Below are positions 1 to 5,379 of a stretch of 5,379 bases of DNA, one piece after another. The position numbers and the translations under genes are program-made. The stretch covers positions 1 to 5,379 of the forward strand of contig PEWQ01000129.1 in the NCBI GenBank assembly GCA_002780065.1. Direction: 5' to 3'. Under the pieces are notes generated by a model. It did not search any database and was not told the origin of the DNA. It worked only from the letters and a program-made list of their open reading frames with translations. This DNA is from Candidatus Hydrogenedentes bacterium CG07_land_8_20_14_0_80_42_17 (lineage in GTDB: Bacteria > UBA8481). Within the stretch, counting starts at the first letter, position 1. Each line of letters begins with the position of its first letter.

Positions 1-220
1 CACTTTCCAATTTGCACTTTCCAATTTGCACTTTCCAATTTGCAATTTTCAGTTTGCACTTTCCAATTTGCAGTTTCCAATTTGCACTTTCCAATTTGCA
101 CTTTTCAATTTGCACTTTCCAATTTGCACTTTCCAATTTGCAGTTTCCAATTTGCAATTTCCAATTTACACTTTCCAATTTGCAATTTTCAGTTTGCACT
201 TTCCAATTTGCAGTTTCAAA
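1..220. repeat. 14-bp tandem repeat array, about 15.7 units, cut by the left edge
   Basis: Fifteen complete 14-bp units and a partial sixteenth run without interruption. The consensus is CACTTTCCAATTTG. Units 1, 2, 3, 5, 7, 9, 10, 13 and 15 match it exactly and the others differ at one to three positions. Units 6, 11 and 16 begin CAG, exactly 70 bp apart (71, 141, 211). Units 4 and 14 are the same variant, CAATTTTCAGTTTG. Bases 29-77 and 169-217 are identical at an offset of 140 bp, so blocks of five or ten units were probably duplicated. The array starts at base 1 in register and so is probably incomplete. It lies downstream of the minus-strand operon and I see no gene in it. Its function is unknown; slippage-driven expansion is the simplest origin. 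Confidence 0.97.
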
Positions 221-274
221 TATAATAACATACCAGGCTTGGAGACACAGTTATTTAATTTTTATCTATTTTTT

Positions 275-298
275 CTCCGTGGCTCAGTGCCTCTGCGG
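275..298. repeat. Three degenerate 8-bp direct repeats
   Basis: Three octamers follow each other: CTCCGTGG, CTCAGTGC and CTCTGCGG. They fit a consensus near CTCNGTGG and sit just after a run of six T (269-274 is T-rich). From general familiarity, similar strings of CTCTGTG-like octamers occur between genes in many unrelated bacterial genomes, but I cannot search for that here. The first CTCCG (275-279) can also pair with CGGAG at 296-300, so the element could form a weak 5-bp stem. Confidence 0.5.
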
Positions 299-328
299 AG
301 TCATTCAACACCGACTTGCATGACTCCG
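296..328. other. 9-bp perfect inverted repeat at the operon's 3' end
   Basis: CGGAGTCAT (296-304) and ATGACTCCG (320-328) are exact reverse complements separated by 15 nt. The hairpin begins 8 nt after the stop codon of the last operon gene, where a terminator or an mRNA 3'-end stabilising stem would be expected. It has no U-tract on the minus-strand side: the transcript continues CAGAGGCACTGAG. It is therefore not a classical intrinsic terminator. CGGAG at 296-300 could pair instead with CTCCG at 275-279, which makes the two stems mutually exclusive. The stem is certain as sequence; its role is a guess. Confidence 0.5.
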
Positions 329-336
329 GTAATTAA

Positions 337-576
337 TTATTTTCGCCCTCGAGTTCGATCGAGAAGCTTAGTCTGCAAATCCTGAATCTTTGCGATACGC
401 CGTTCCTTTTCCGCCTCATCCAGCTCGATTGTGATCTTCAACACCGAGCCTTCTTTTGTTCCTGCCGGCAAGAAATTTCCGGATAAATGCAGTTTTGGCC
501 CTTCGTCGAAAAGTACGACATAAGTTGATTCTTCTATCTCATCCACCACTGCATAATGAATTTTTTCCGCTCCCAT
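337..576 (-). CDS. DUF3006 family small protein (79 aa)
   Basis: This is a 79-residue acidic protein. The N-terminal half looks like short beta strands (residues 7-48, AVVDEIEESTYVVLFDEG then the LPAGTKEGSVL turn). The C-terminal half is a highly charged helix (about residues 52-79, EAEKERRIAKIQDLQTKLL). The D-x-I-E-x-x-x-x-V-V-L-x-D-E start, the LP-x-G-x-K-E-G-S-V-L motif and the charged helix match the DUF3006 pattern. No catalytic residues, signal peptide or membrane segment are visible, and its function is unknown. From memory, members of this family often sit beside ComEC-like metallo-hydrolase genes. Here the partner is recJ. The ATG at 576 shares its A with the recJ stop codon (TAATG) and has AGGAGG 5 nt upstream. 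A longer frame starting at 645 would lie inside recJ and lacks this support. It is the last gene of the operon. Confidence 0.82.
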   Translation of the reverse strand: MGAEKIHYAVVDEIEESTYVVLFDEGPKLHLSGNFLPAGTKEGSVLKITIELDEAEKERRIAKIQDLQTKLLDRTRGRK

Positions 577-2804
577 TACATCCTCCTTTTTACAGCCGGT
601 TTTATATCCTCGACAAGACATTGCAAAGAAGTCTTGCCAGCCCACTCGTTCTTTTCGAGCTTAAAAGTGATGTCGATTTTTTCTCCCTGCTTGGGTATGA
701 AATCTAGTTCTGCATTCCACATTACGGCTTCGATTTTTGGTGAAGAAGATATGACAATTTTAAGGTGCTTGCCGTTGTCGCCCATTCTTGTCGCTTCTTT
801 CACCTCAACTCCGCGACTGCAAAATACAGGCTGTTCATTTCCATTGCCCGTAGGCTCCAATCTGAGAAGATCTTCCAGTAATTTCAAATTCAGTTCGTCA
901 ATTGCTACATCGGCATCGATATATAATCTCGGCATAAGTAATTCTTCAGGAACTTCCGACCTTACGAGCTCGTTGAATTCTTTTCTGAACTTTTCCAGAT
1001 TAATTCGCTTCAACGAAACTCCTGCCGCTGAACTGTGCCCTCCGAATTTTTCCAAAAGATGAGAGAGCTTTTCCAGCGCTTTTACTATATCGAATTCAGG
1101 TATGGTTCGAGAAGTGCCGGAGAGAATTTCGTTTCCATCGTCTATGAACAAAACAGTTGGTTTTCCAACGTAATGAAGAATTCTGGTTGCAACAAGCCCT
1201 GTAACTCCATGCTCGATATCCTTTACCGAAAGCACTACTGCGGCATCACGTTCAGGAACAAAAACTTTTTCCAGTTCGAGAAGCGCCGCCGCTTCGTTCG
1301 TTCTGGTTCGCGTTTTGCGCTCGGAATTCATTGCCGACAACTCGCCTACTAGCTCTTTAGCCCGCTTCTCATCTTTGCATAAAAGCAGTTCGACACCCAT
1401 CGATGCTTTTCCCATTCTGCCGGCTGCATTCAATAACGGTGCAAGCGTCCATCCGACATCTTTTGCCGTAATCTTTTTTGATCCTATTAAACCTTCGCGC
1501 AGTGCGGCAACACCCGGCCTTGCACTTTTTGTCAGAGCATCGAGTCCTTTCTTGACAAGAATTCTGTTTTCGGATTTAAGAGGAACGAGATCGGCTAGAG
1601 TAGAAAGTGCGACAAGATCGAGATTGTTTTTTAGAAAAAACTGAAGCTTTGCATTGCGCCGGGATAATAGACGCTTATAGAGATCGCGCACTGCTTCAAC
1701 ATCAGACATTGCTCTATGCGCGTCTTCATGAGCTATTTTTAATGATTTAGTAAGAGCGGATAGTTTATGGTCTGCCGCAGGAAACTGCATCCTCGACTCA
1801 CTAAGAGTGTCTATCGAATCATTACGGATTGTCTTTCCGCAGCATTTTTTTGCGGCCGCGGTGAGGAATTTAATATCGAAAGAAACATTGTGCCCTGCAA
1901 GAATTGAATCTCCTATGAAATCTAAAAACTTCGGAATCACTTCTGAAGCAGGAGGAGAATTCTTGAGCATCTCTTCGGTCAAACCGTGAATCTCAGTCAG
2001 ACTTGCAGGTATTGAGCATTCCGGTTTAATAAGAGAATGAAACCTATCGAGCTCTACTCCGTTTCTGGTCTTCATTCCTGCGATTTCGATAATTTCGTCG
2101 AGCCCTGCGCTCATTCCTGTAGTCTCGACATCGAAGAATACAATTTCCTTTCCAAAAAATTCAGGATCCATTCCAAGAAGCAGAGCTTGTGCAAATTTGA
2201 ATGCGACTCCGCATGCCGAAAGCTCAGAAAATGGATATTTACTATCTGCTCTTTTTGCATCTACGATAGCCCATGCCCGCGGCAGCTCTTTAGATGGTTC
2301 ATGATGATCGAGCACTATCACATCCATTCCTTTTGCCCGAGCGGATTCGACTCCGTCGATCTCTTTTATTCCGCAGTCGCATGTTAAAAGAAGTGACGCG
2401 GAAAAATCCGCGGCAGAATCCACCGCCGCTTTTGAAAGACCATATCCGTCCTCAGGTCTTGGTACGCTCCAGCTAACTTTAAGACCGATGAGCTCCATTA
2501 AATTTACGAGCAGTGTTGTAGATGTAATTCCGTCGGTATCGCGGTCGCCGGCGATGAATACCTTTTCTTTTCGCTTTAGAGCCATTTGAACCCGCTGGAC
2601 AGCCTTCTCCATGTCTGGAAGCAAAAATGGATTTTCGAGAGAGTCAATATTTATATCGAGAAATTCCATTGCTTCGAAAGAATTTGTAAACCCTCGTGCG
2701 GAAAGCATTCTTGCAATTGGCTTTGACAGATTCAGTTCCGATGCGATCTGCAATGCTACCGAAGGATCGTATTCTCTTACGATCCATTTTTTACTTAGTT
2801 TCAA
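576..2804 (-). CDS. recJ: RecJ single-strand DNA exonuclease with an inserted DnaQ-like exonuclease domain
   Basis: RecJ degrades single-stranded DNA 5'-3' in recombination and repair. This protein has 742 residues; ordinary RecJ has roughly 560-580. The DHH core shows GDRDTDG (86-92), TCDCG (141-145), DHH (166-168) and YPFSELSACGVAF (190-202). After an insertion the core resumes with DLVALSTLADLVPL (396-409; D405 is the expected metal ligand) and NAAGRMG (459-465). The DHHA1 motif is GGHSSAAG (588-595), and the RecJ OB-fold motif is LEPTGNGNEQPVF (649-661). Residues 219-384 are a DEDDh exonuclease. The start is TTG, supported by the KxW...RE N-terminus typical of the family; it overlaps the upstream stop as TTGA, with only a weak GGAAGAG site. 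Translation is probably coupled and modest. Odd points are R88 in motif I and T652 where F is usual. The RecJ assignment is firm; the dual activity is inferred. Confidence 0.95.
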   Translation of the reverse strand: MKLSKKWIVREYDPSVALQIASELNLSKPIARMLSARGFTNSFEAMEFLDINIDSLENPFLLPDMEKAVQRVQMALKRKEKVFIAGDRDTDGITSTTLLVNLMELIGLKVSWSVPRPEDGYGLSKAAVDSAADFSASLLLTCDCGIKEIDGVESARAKGMDVIVLDHHEPSKELPRAWAIVDAKRADSKYPFSELSACGVAFKFAQALLLGMDPEFFGKEIVFFDVETTGMSAGLDEIIEIAGMKTRNGVELDRFHSLIKPECSIPASLTEIHGLTEEMLKNSPPASEVIPKFLDFIGDSILAGHNVSFDIKFLTAAAKKCCGKTIRNDSIDTLSESRMQFPAADHKLSALTKSLKIAHEDAHRAMSDVEAVRDLYKRLLSRRNAKLQFFLKNNLDLVALSTLADLVPLKSENRILVKKGLDALTKSARPGVAALREGLIGSKKITAKDVGWTLAPLLNAAGRMGKASMGVELLLCKDEKRAKELVGELSAMNSERKTRTRTNEAAALLELEKVFVPERDAAVVLSVKDIEHGVTGLVATRILHYVGKPTVLFIDDGNEILSGTSRTIPEFDIVKALEKLSHLLEKFGGHSSAAGVSLKRINLEKFRKEFNELVRSEVPEELLMPRLYIDADVAIDELNLKLLEDLLRLEPTGNGNEQPVFCSRGVEVKEATRMGDNGKHLKIVISSSPKIEAVMWNAELDFIPKQGEKIDITFKLEKNEWAGKTSLQCLVEDIKPAVKRRM
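1653..2150 (-). other. DEDDh (DnaQ/epsilon-like) 3'-5' exonuclease domain embedded in RecJ
   Basis: This covers about residues 219-384 of the RecJ protein, in frame and without stops. Exo I is FFDVETTG with D225 and E227. Exo II is GHNVSFD with D310. Exo III is HRAMSD with H363 and D368, the H-x4-D spacing of the DEDDh class. PASLTEIHGLTEEML (266-280) is also typical of the epsilon/PolC/DinG exonuclease group. All five catalytic residues are present, so the domain looks active. DnaQ-like domains remove nucleotides from 3' ends using two metal ions. The domain sits after the helix AFKFAQALLL (201-210) and before RecJ resumes near residue 386, so it probably projects from a surface loop. The boundaries are approximate. 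Confidence 0.93.
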
Positions 2805-4108
2805 GATATCTCTTCCAGTATAAGCGGCATCGTCTGCGCAGGCGCGTCTGAAATTTTGATTGAGGCTTTCATACGCTTCAATGATTCTTGAAATTTGTTT
2901 TCGTCATTGTAATGAATTCTGATAATCGGAGCGCCTTTCGAAAGTTTTGCGCCGGGCTTGACTAAAAACTCCGCACCGACTGCCGGATCGATAGGATCGG
3001 AGCTTTTCTGCCTTCCGCCTCCGAGAACAACAATTGCCATTCCAACTGCATAAGTGTCGATTGAATGAAAATTTCCATCATTCCATGCCGTGAGTTCAAA
3101 CGTTTTTTTTGCTTTCGGCAATCTTGAAATATCATCGCAGACTTTTGGATCTCCGCTCTGCAGTTCAATCATCTTTCTGAATCTTTCTAAACCTGTTCCA
3201 TCATTTATTCTTCTTTGGATTTCTTTTCGGCCGTCTTCAAGTTTATTTTTAATTCCGGCAAGTTGCAGCATTCTCGCTCCGAATTCGATTACTAGAGTCC
3301 TCAAATCTTCGGGGCCTTTGCCTTTGAGAATATCGATCGACTCTTCGATTTCGAGCGCGTTGCCTGCTTTAACTCCGAGCGGTTGATCCATATTCGTAAT
3401 TAAAGCTGAAGCATTGCGGTTAGAGTTTTTACATATTGCAACCATGAGTTTTGCCAGAGCGCGAGCGTCGTCTCTTTCGCGCATGAAGGCGCCGGACCCG
3501 GTCTTCACATCGAAGACGAGCGATTTAGGACCTGCCGCAAACTTTTTCGAGAGAATCGAAGCCGCTATCAAATCCATTGTGTCGACTGTCGCTGTTACGT
3601 CGCGCATTGCGTAAAGTTTTTTATCTGCTGGAGCTATATCTGCAGTTTGACCTACGATGGCGCATCCTGCTTCCTTCACTGTTTTCAAAAACTCTTCGTC
3701 GCTTAATGTGACTTTGAATCCTGGAATAGATTCGAGCTTGTCAAGGGTTCCGCCTGTGTGACCAAGCCCTCGTCCGGACATCATAGGAACAAAACCACCT
3801 GAGGCCGCAACAAGGGGAGCTAGAGGCAAAGAGACCTTGTCGCCGATTCCTCCTGTTGAATGCTTGTCGACCGTCGGACCGGGAATGCCGGACAAATTCA
3901 TGCTTTTTCCGGATGAGGTCATCGCTTGAGTAAAAATTGCTGTCTCTTCATCGTCGAGCTTTCTGAAAAATATTGCCATTACAAATGCCGACATTTGATA
4001 ATCAGGAAGTGTGCCTTTTGTGAAGGACGAGACCATGAATTCAATTTCTTCTCGAGTCAGCTTTCCTCCGTCTCTCTTCTTTTTTATTATTTCATACGGA
4101 ACAAGCAT
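2801..4108 (-). CDS. deoA: Thymidine / pyrimidine-nucleoside phosphorylase
   Basis: This enzyme splits pyrimidine (deoxy)nucleosides with phosphate into base and (deoxy)ribose-1-phosphate, a cytosolic salvage step. At 435 aa it has the normal family length. It carries the phosphate-loop motif KHSTGGIGD (82-90) and the family signature SGRGLGHTGGTLDKLE (111-126). H83, R169, S184 and K188 match the substrate-binding residues of E. coli DeoA at a constant offset of two. The C-terminal domain is present through residue 435. At the position before MSGRG this protein has M109, as in thymidine phosphorylases; broader pyrimidine-nucleoside phosphorylases have lysine there. This favours thymidine/deoxyuridine, though only moderately. 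The ATG at 4108 has GGAGGTGA 4 nt upstream. The gene follows the purine phosphorylase by 33 nt and overlaps recJ by 4 nt. It could also be named pdp. Confidence 0.93.
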   Translation of the reverse strand: MLVPYEIIKKKRDGGKLTREEIEFMVSSFTKGTLPDYQMSAFVMAIFFRKLDDEETAIFTQAMTSSGKSMNLSGIPGPTVDKHSTGGIGDKVSLPLAPLVAASGGFVPMMSGRGLGHTGGTLDKLESIPGFKVTLSDEEFLKTVKEAGCAIVGQTADIAPADKKLYAMRDVTATVDTMDLIAASILSKKFAAGPKSLVFDVKTGSGAFMRERDDARALAKLMVAICKNSNRNASALITNMDQPLGVKAGNALEIEESIDILKGKGPEDLRTLVIEFGARMLQLAGIKNKLEDGRKEIQRRINDGTGLERFRKMIELQSGDPKVCDDISRLPKAKKTFELTAWNDGNFHSIDTYAVGMAIVVLGGGRQKSSDPIDPAVGAEFLVKPGAKLSKGAPIIRIHYNDENKFQESLKRMKASIKISDAPAQTMPLILEEIS

Positions 4109-4111
4109 GTT

Positions 4112-4119
4112 TCACCTCC
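4112..4119 (-). promoter_or_regulatory. Strong ribosome binding site for deoA
   Basis: On the minus strand GGAGGTGA precedes the ATG at 4108 after a 3-nt AAC, which leaves 5 nt between the GGAGGT core and the start codon. It lies in the 33-nt gap after the purine phosphorylase stop. It confirms the start and suggests independent initiation rather than pure coupling. Confidence 0.85.
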
Positions 4120-4141
4120 AAATATTTTGATGCTTTTTTAG

Positions 4142-4963
4142 TTACATTCTTTTAAGTATTTCCAAAATGAATTTCCTGAAAACGGTTTTTACTCTTTCAG
4201 TGGTCTCGATCACTTCTTCATGGCTTAGCGGCTGCGGCAGAATACCCGCCGCCATATTTGTGATGCAGGTGATTCCAAGAATTTGCATTCCTGAATGCCG
4301 AGCGACAATTACTTCAGGAACAGTCGACATACCTGCCGCGTCACCTCCGCAAGTTTGATACATCTTTATCTCTGCAGAAGTTTCGTAACATGGTCCCATC
4401 GATGCAACATACGTTCCTTCACGCAAGGTGATGCCTTGCTCTTTTGAAACAGTGCGGGCTAGATCAATGTATTCTCGAGTGTAAGCCATTGACATGTCGG
4501 GAAAACGAGGACCTTGTTCATCGATATTTCCGCCGCGAAGAGGATTGACTCCGAGAAAATTAATATGATCCGTAATTAGCATAAGATCGCCTACGCTGAA
4601 GGAAGTGTTAATTCCGCCCGCCGCATTAGTGACGATCATCGATTCGCATCCTAACTCGCGCATGACCCGAACAGGAAATGTGACTTGTTTCAGATCATAG
4701 CCTTCATAGTAATGAAAACGTCCGGACATTACGGCAACATTTTTACCGGCGAGCCTGCCTATGTGGAGATTGCCGGCATGTCCCGCTACTGTTGATTTTG
4801 CAAAATGAGGAATCTCTTCGTAAGGAATAGCTATGCCTTCAACCTCTTTCGCTATGCCGCCAAGTCCTGATCCAAGGATCATTGCTACTTCAGGTTTTAA
4901 AGAAGCTTTTTCTTGTATTGCATTTACTGCTTCTTTGATTTCTATTATTTCGTTATTGCACAT
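4142..4963 (-). CDS. punA: Purine nucleoside phosphorylase, class I (trimeric type)
   Basis: This enzyme converts purine nucleosides and phosphate to free base and (deoxy)ribose-1-phosphate. The chosen protein has 273 residues, the usual length for the trimeric class. Visible motifs are GSGLGG (31-36), GHAGNLHIG (61-69), GRFHYYEGY (81-89), TNAAGG (112-117), GPCYETSAE (190-198), AAGMSTVPE (209-217) and TNMAAG (235-240). By alignment with human PNP, S32, H62, R82, H84 and Y86 handle phosphate and sugar, E194, M212 and N236 hold the purine, and H248 matches H257. The E194/N236 pair points to 6-oxopurines such as inosine and guanosine. A longer frame exists from a TTG at 5032, but it would begin upstream of the likely -10 box, while ATG 4963 has GGAGG 7 nt upstream. 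It is the first gene of the four-gene operon. Confidence 0.94.
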   Translation of the reverse strand: MCNNEIIEIKEAVNAIQEKASLKPEVAMILGSGLGGIAKEVEGIAIPYEEIPHFAKSTVAGHAGNLHIGRLAGKNVAVMSGRFHYYEGYDLKQVTFPVRVMRELGCESMIVTNAAGGINTSFSVGDLMLITDHINFLGVNPLRGGNIDEQGPRFPDMSMAYTREYIDLARTVSKEQGITLREGTYVASMGPCYETSAEIKMYQTCGGDAAGMSTVPEVIVARHSGMQILGITCITNMAAGILPQPLSHEEVIETTERVKTVFRKFILEILKRM

Positions 4964-4970
4964 ATTTTTT

Positions 4971-4975
4971 CCTCC
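4971..4975 (-). promoter_or_regulatory. Ribosome binding site that fixes the purine phosphorylase start
   Basis: GGAGG lies 7 nt before the ATG at 4963 on the minus strand (GGAGGAAAAAATATG). The alternative upstream starts, ATG at 5017 and TTG at 5032, precede or overlap the likely promoter, so 4963 is preferred. Confidence 0.85.
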
Positions 4976-5000
4976 AAACTCGATATTACTCTTTTTCAAT

Positions 5001-5032
5001 ATTATATCCAATTGCATTTTATTGATTGACAA
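5001..5032 (-). promoter_or_regulatory. Likely sigma-70-type promoter of the phosphorylase-recJ operon
   Basis: A perfect TATAAT lies at 5006-5001 on the minus strand, 37 nt before the ATG at 4963. That would place the transcript start near 4994 and leave a leader of about 30 nt containing the GGAGG site. The best -35 candidate is TTGTCA (5032-5027), but the spacer is 20 bp. If GATATA (5008-5003) is used as the -10, the spacer is 18 bp. The -10 is convincing and the -35 is less so. Confidence 0.5.
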
Positions 5033-5054
5033 TTAAGAAAGTTACTGAAATTTT
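5026..5054 (+). promoter_or_regulatory. Possible cofD promoter
   Basis: A perfect TTGACA (5026-5031) lies 29 nt before the cofD ATG. With a 17-bp spacer the -10 would be AATTTT (5049-5054), a poor match. Transcription would then begin close to the ATG at 5061. TTGACAA also reads TTGTCAA on the other strand, so the -35 boxes of the two divergent promoters would overlap. Confidence 0.3.
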
Positions 5055-5060
5055 TTCATT

Positions 5061-5379
5061 ATGTCTTTAAATGTGGTTATATTTTCCGGCGGCGTCGGCG
5101 GCTCCAAACTTGTTCAAGGGTTTTATTTGAATGAGTCTTTCGAATCGCTTATCGTGATCGGAAATACTGGAGATGATGTGGAGATGCACGGACTGTGGAT
5201 CTCTCCTGATCTTGATATTGTCATGTACACTCTTGCTGAATTAGTCGATGAAATGAAGGGCTGGGGCCGCTCTGACGAGACTTTTGATTGTATGGCGGCT
5301 ATGGGAAAACTCGGTGAGAAGACTTGGTTCAATCTTGGCGATAAAGATTTGGCAGTTCATATCATTCGGACAAAGATGA
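5061..5379 (+). CDS. cofD: 2-phospho-L-lactate transferase CofD, 5' part only
   Basis: The first 106 codons are present and the frame is still open at the right edge; the family is usually about 300 residues. CofD transfers a phospholactyl-type group from its GDP-activated donor to Fo (deazaflavin), forming the F420 backbone. Visible motifs are the N-terminal nucleotide-binding loop FSGGVGGSKLVQG (8-20), GNTGDD (34-39), GLWISPDLD (44-52), MYTLAEL (55-61), GWG (67-69) and WFNLGDKDLAVHIIRT (89-104), in the order expected for the family. ATG 5061 is the best start, because an in-frame stop lies at 5046-5048. No Shine-Dalgarno site precedes it. The gene is divergent from the nucleoside operon across a 97-bp gap. 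F420 genes such as cofE or cofG/H could lie to the right, but none is visible here. Confidence 0.93.
   Translation, partial: MSLNVVIFSGGVGGSKLVQGFYLNESFESLIVIGNTGDDVEMHGLWISPDLDIVMYTLAELVDEMKGWGRSDETFDCMAAMGKLGEKTWFNLGDKDLAVHIIRTKM

Noticed and set aside
1-220. CRISPR array
   Set aside because: The repeats are directly adjacent 14-mers with no unique spacers, and no cas genes are present.
269-328. Classical intrinsic terminator for the minus-strand operon
   Set aside because: The stem exists, but the minus-strand transcript has no U-run after it. The T-run at 271-274 becomes an A-run in that transcript.
12-385. Open plus-strand frames across the repeat array that would encode 14-residue periodic peptides (HFPIC, FQFALSNL and similar)
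   Set aside because: All three frames give the same peptide because the 14-bp repeat has no stop codon. There is no ribosome binding site and no homology that I recognise, and the frames end in unrelated non-coding sequence. They are artefacts of the repeat.
577-645. Extended N-terminus of the DUF3006 protein (start at 645)
   Set aside because: The extension lies inside the recJ coding region and has no family similarity. The ATG at 576 has an ideal AGGAGG site and gives a typical family length.
556-1062. 168-residue plus-strand reading frame opposite recJ
   Set aside because: It lies wholly antisense to strongly conserved RecJ C-terminal coding sequence and its translation resembles no protein family. 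The other plus-strand frames within 1035-4141 are rejected for the same reason.
1653-2150. A separate dnaQ gene or a frameshifted recJ
   Set aside because: The exonuclease segment is in the same uninterrupted frame as the RecJ segments on both sides, with no stop. Both halves of RecJ are complete, so it is an internal domain and not a separate gene.
4964-5032. Extended N-terminus of the purine phosphorylase (TTG at 5032)
   Set aside because: It would begin upstream of the TATAAT box and adds 23 residues not typical of the family. ATG 4963 has GGAGG at 7 nt.
5123-5332. 69-residue minus-strand reading frame
   Set aside because: It is antisense to the cofD coding region, whose family motifs are clear on the plus strand.

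Overview
The window looks like bacterial chromosome, moderately AT-rich by eye. It has strong Shine-Dalgarno sites, tightly packed genes and bacterial-type nucleoside phosphorylases. I cannot name the lineage. The start of a cofD gene implies the cell makes the deazaflavin cofactor F420, a trait found in scattered bacterial groups as well as archaea. No transposase, integrase, tRNA, rRNA or CRISPR array is visible.

Layout from left to right. Bases 1-220 are a 14-bp tandem repeat array that probably continues past the left edge. Bases 221-336 are non-coding and hold a short degenerate octamer repeat and a 9-bp inverted repeat. From 337 to 4963 four genes lie head to tail on the minus strand. 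In transcription order they are a trimeric-type purine nucleoside phosphorylase (4963-4142), a thymidine/pyrimidine nucleoside phosphorylase (4108-2801), a RecJ-type exonuclease (2804-576) and a small DUF3006 protein (576-337). The first gap is 33 nt and carries a strong ribosome binding site. The next two junctions overlap by 4 nt (TTGA) and 1 nt (TAATG), so translation is probably coupled. A TATAAT box about 37 nt upstream of the first gene is the likely operon promoter. Bases 4964-5060 form a short divergent promoter region, and the 5' part of cofD runs off the right edge on the plus strand.

The most notable gene is recJ. Its DHH phosphoesterase core is split by a complete DnaQ-like DEDDh exonuclease domain (about residues 219-384), placed between the DHH motif and the last metal-binding aspartate. 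All expected catalytic residues of both nuclease domains are present, so one polypeptide may carry a 5'-3' and a 3'-5' single-strand exonuclease. Its co-transcription with two nucleoside phosphorylases suggests a link between DNA degradation or repair and nucleoside salvage, but that link is inference from gene order only.
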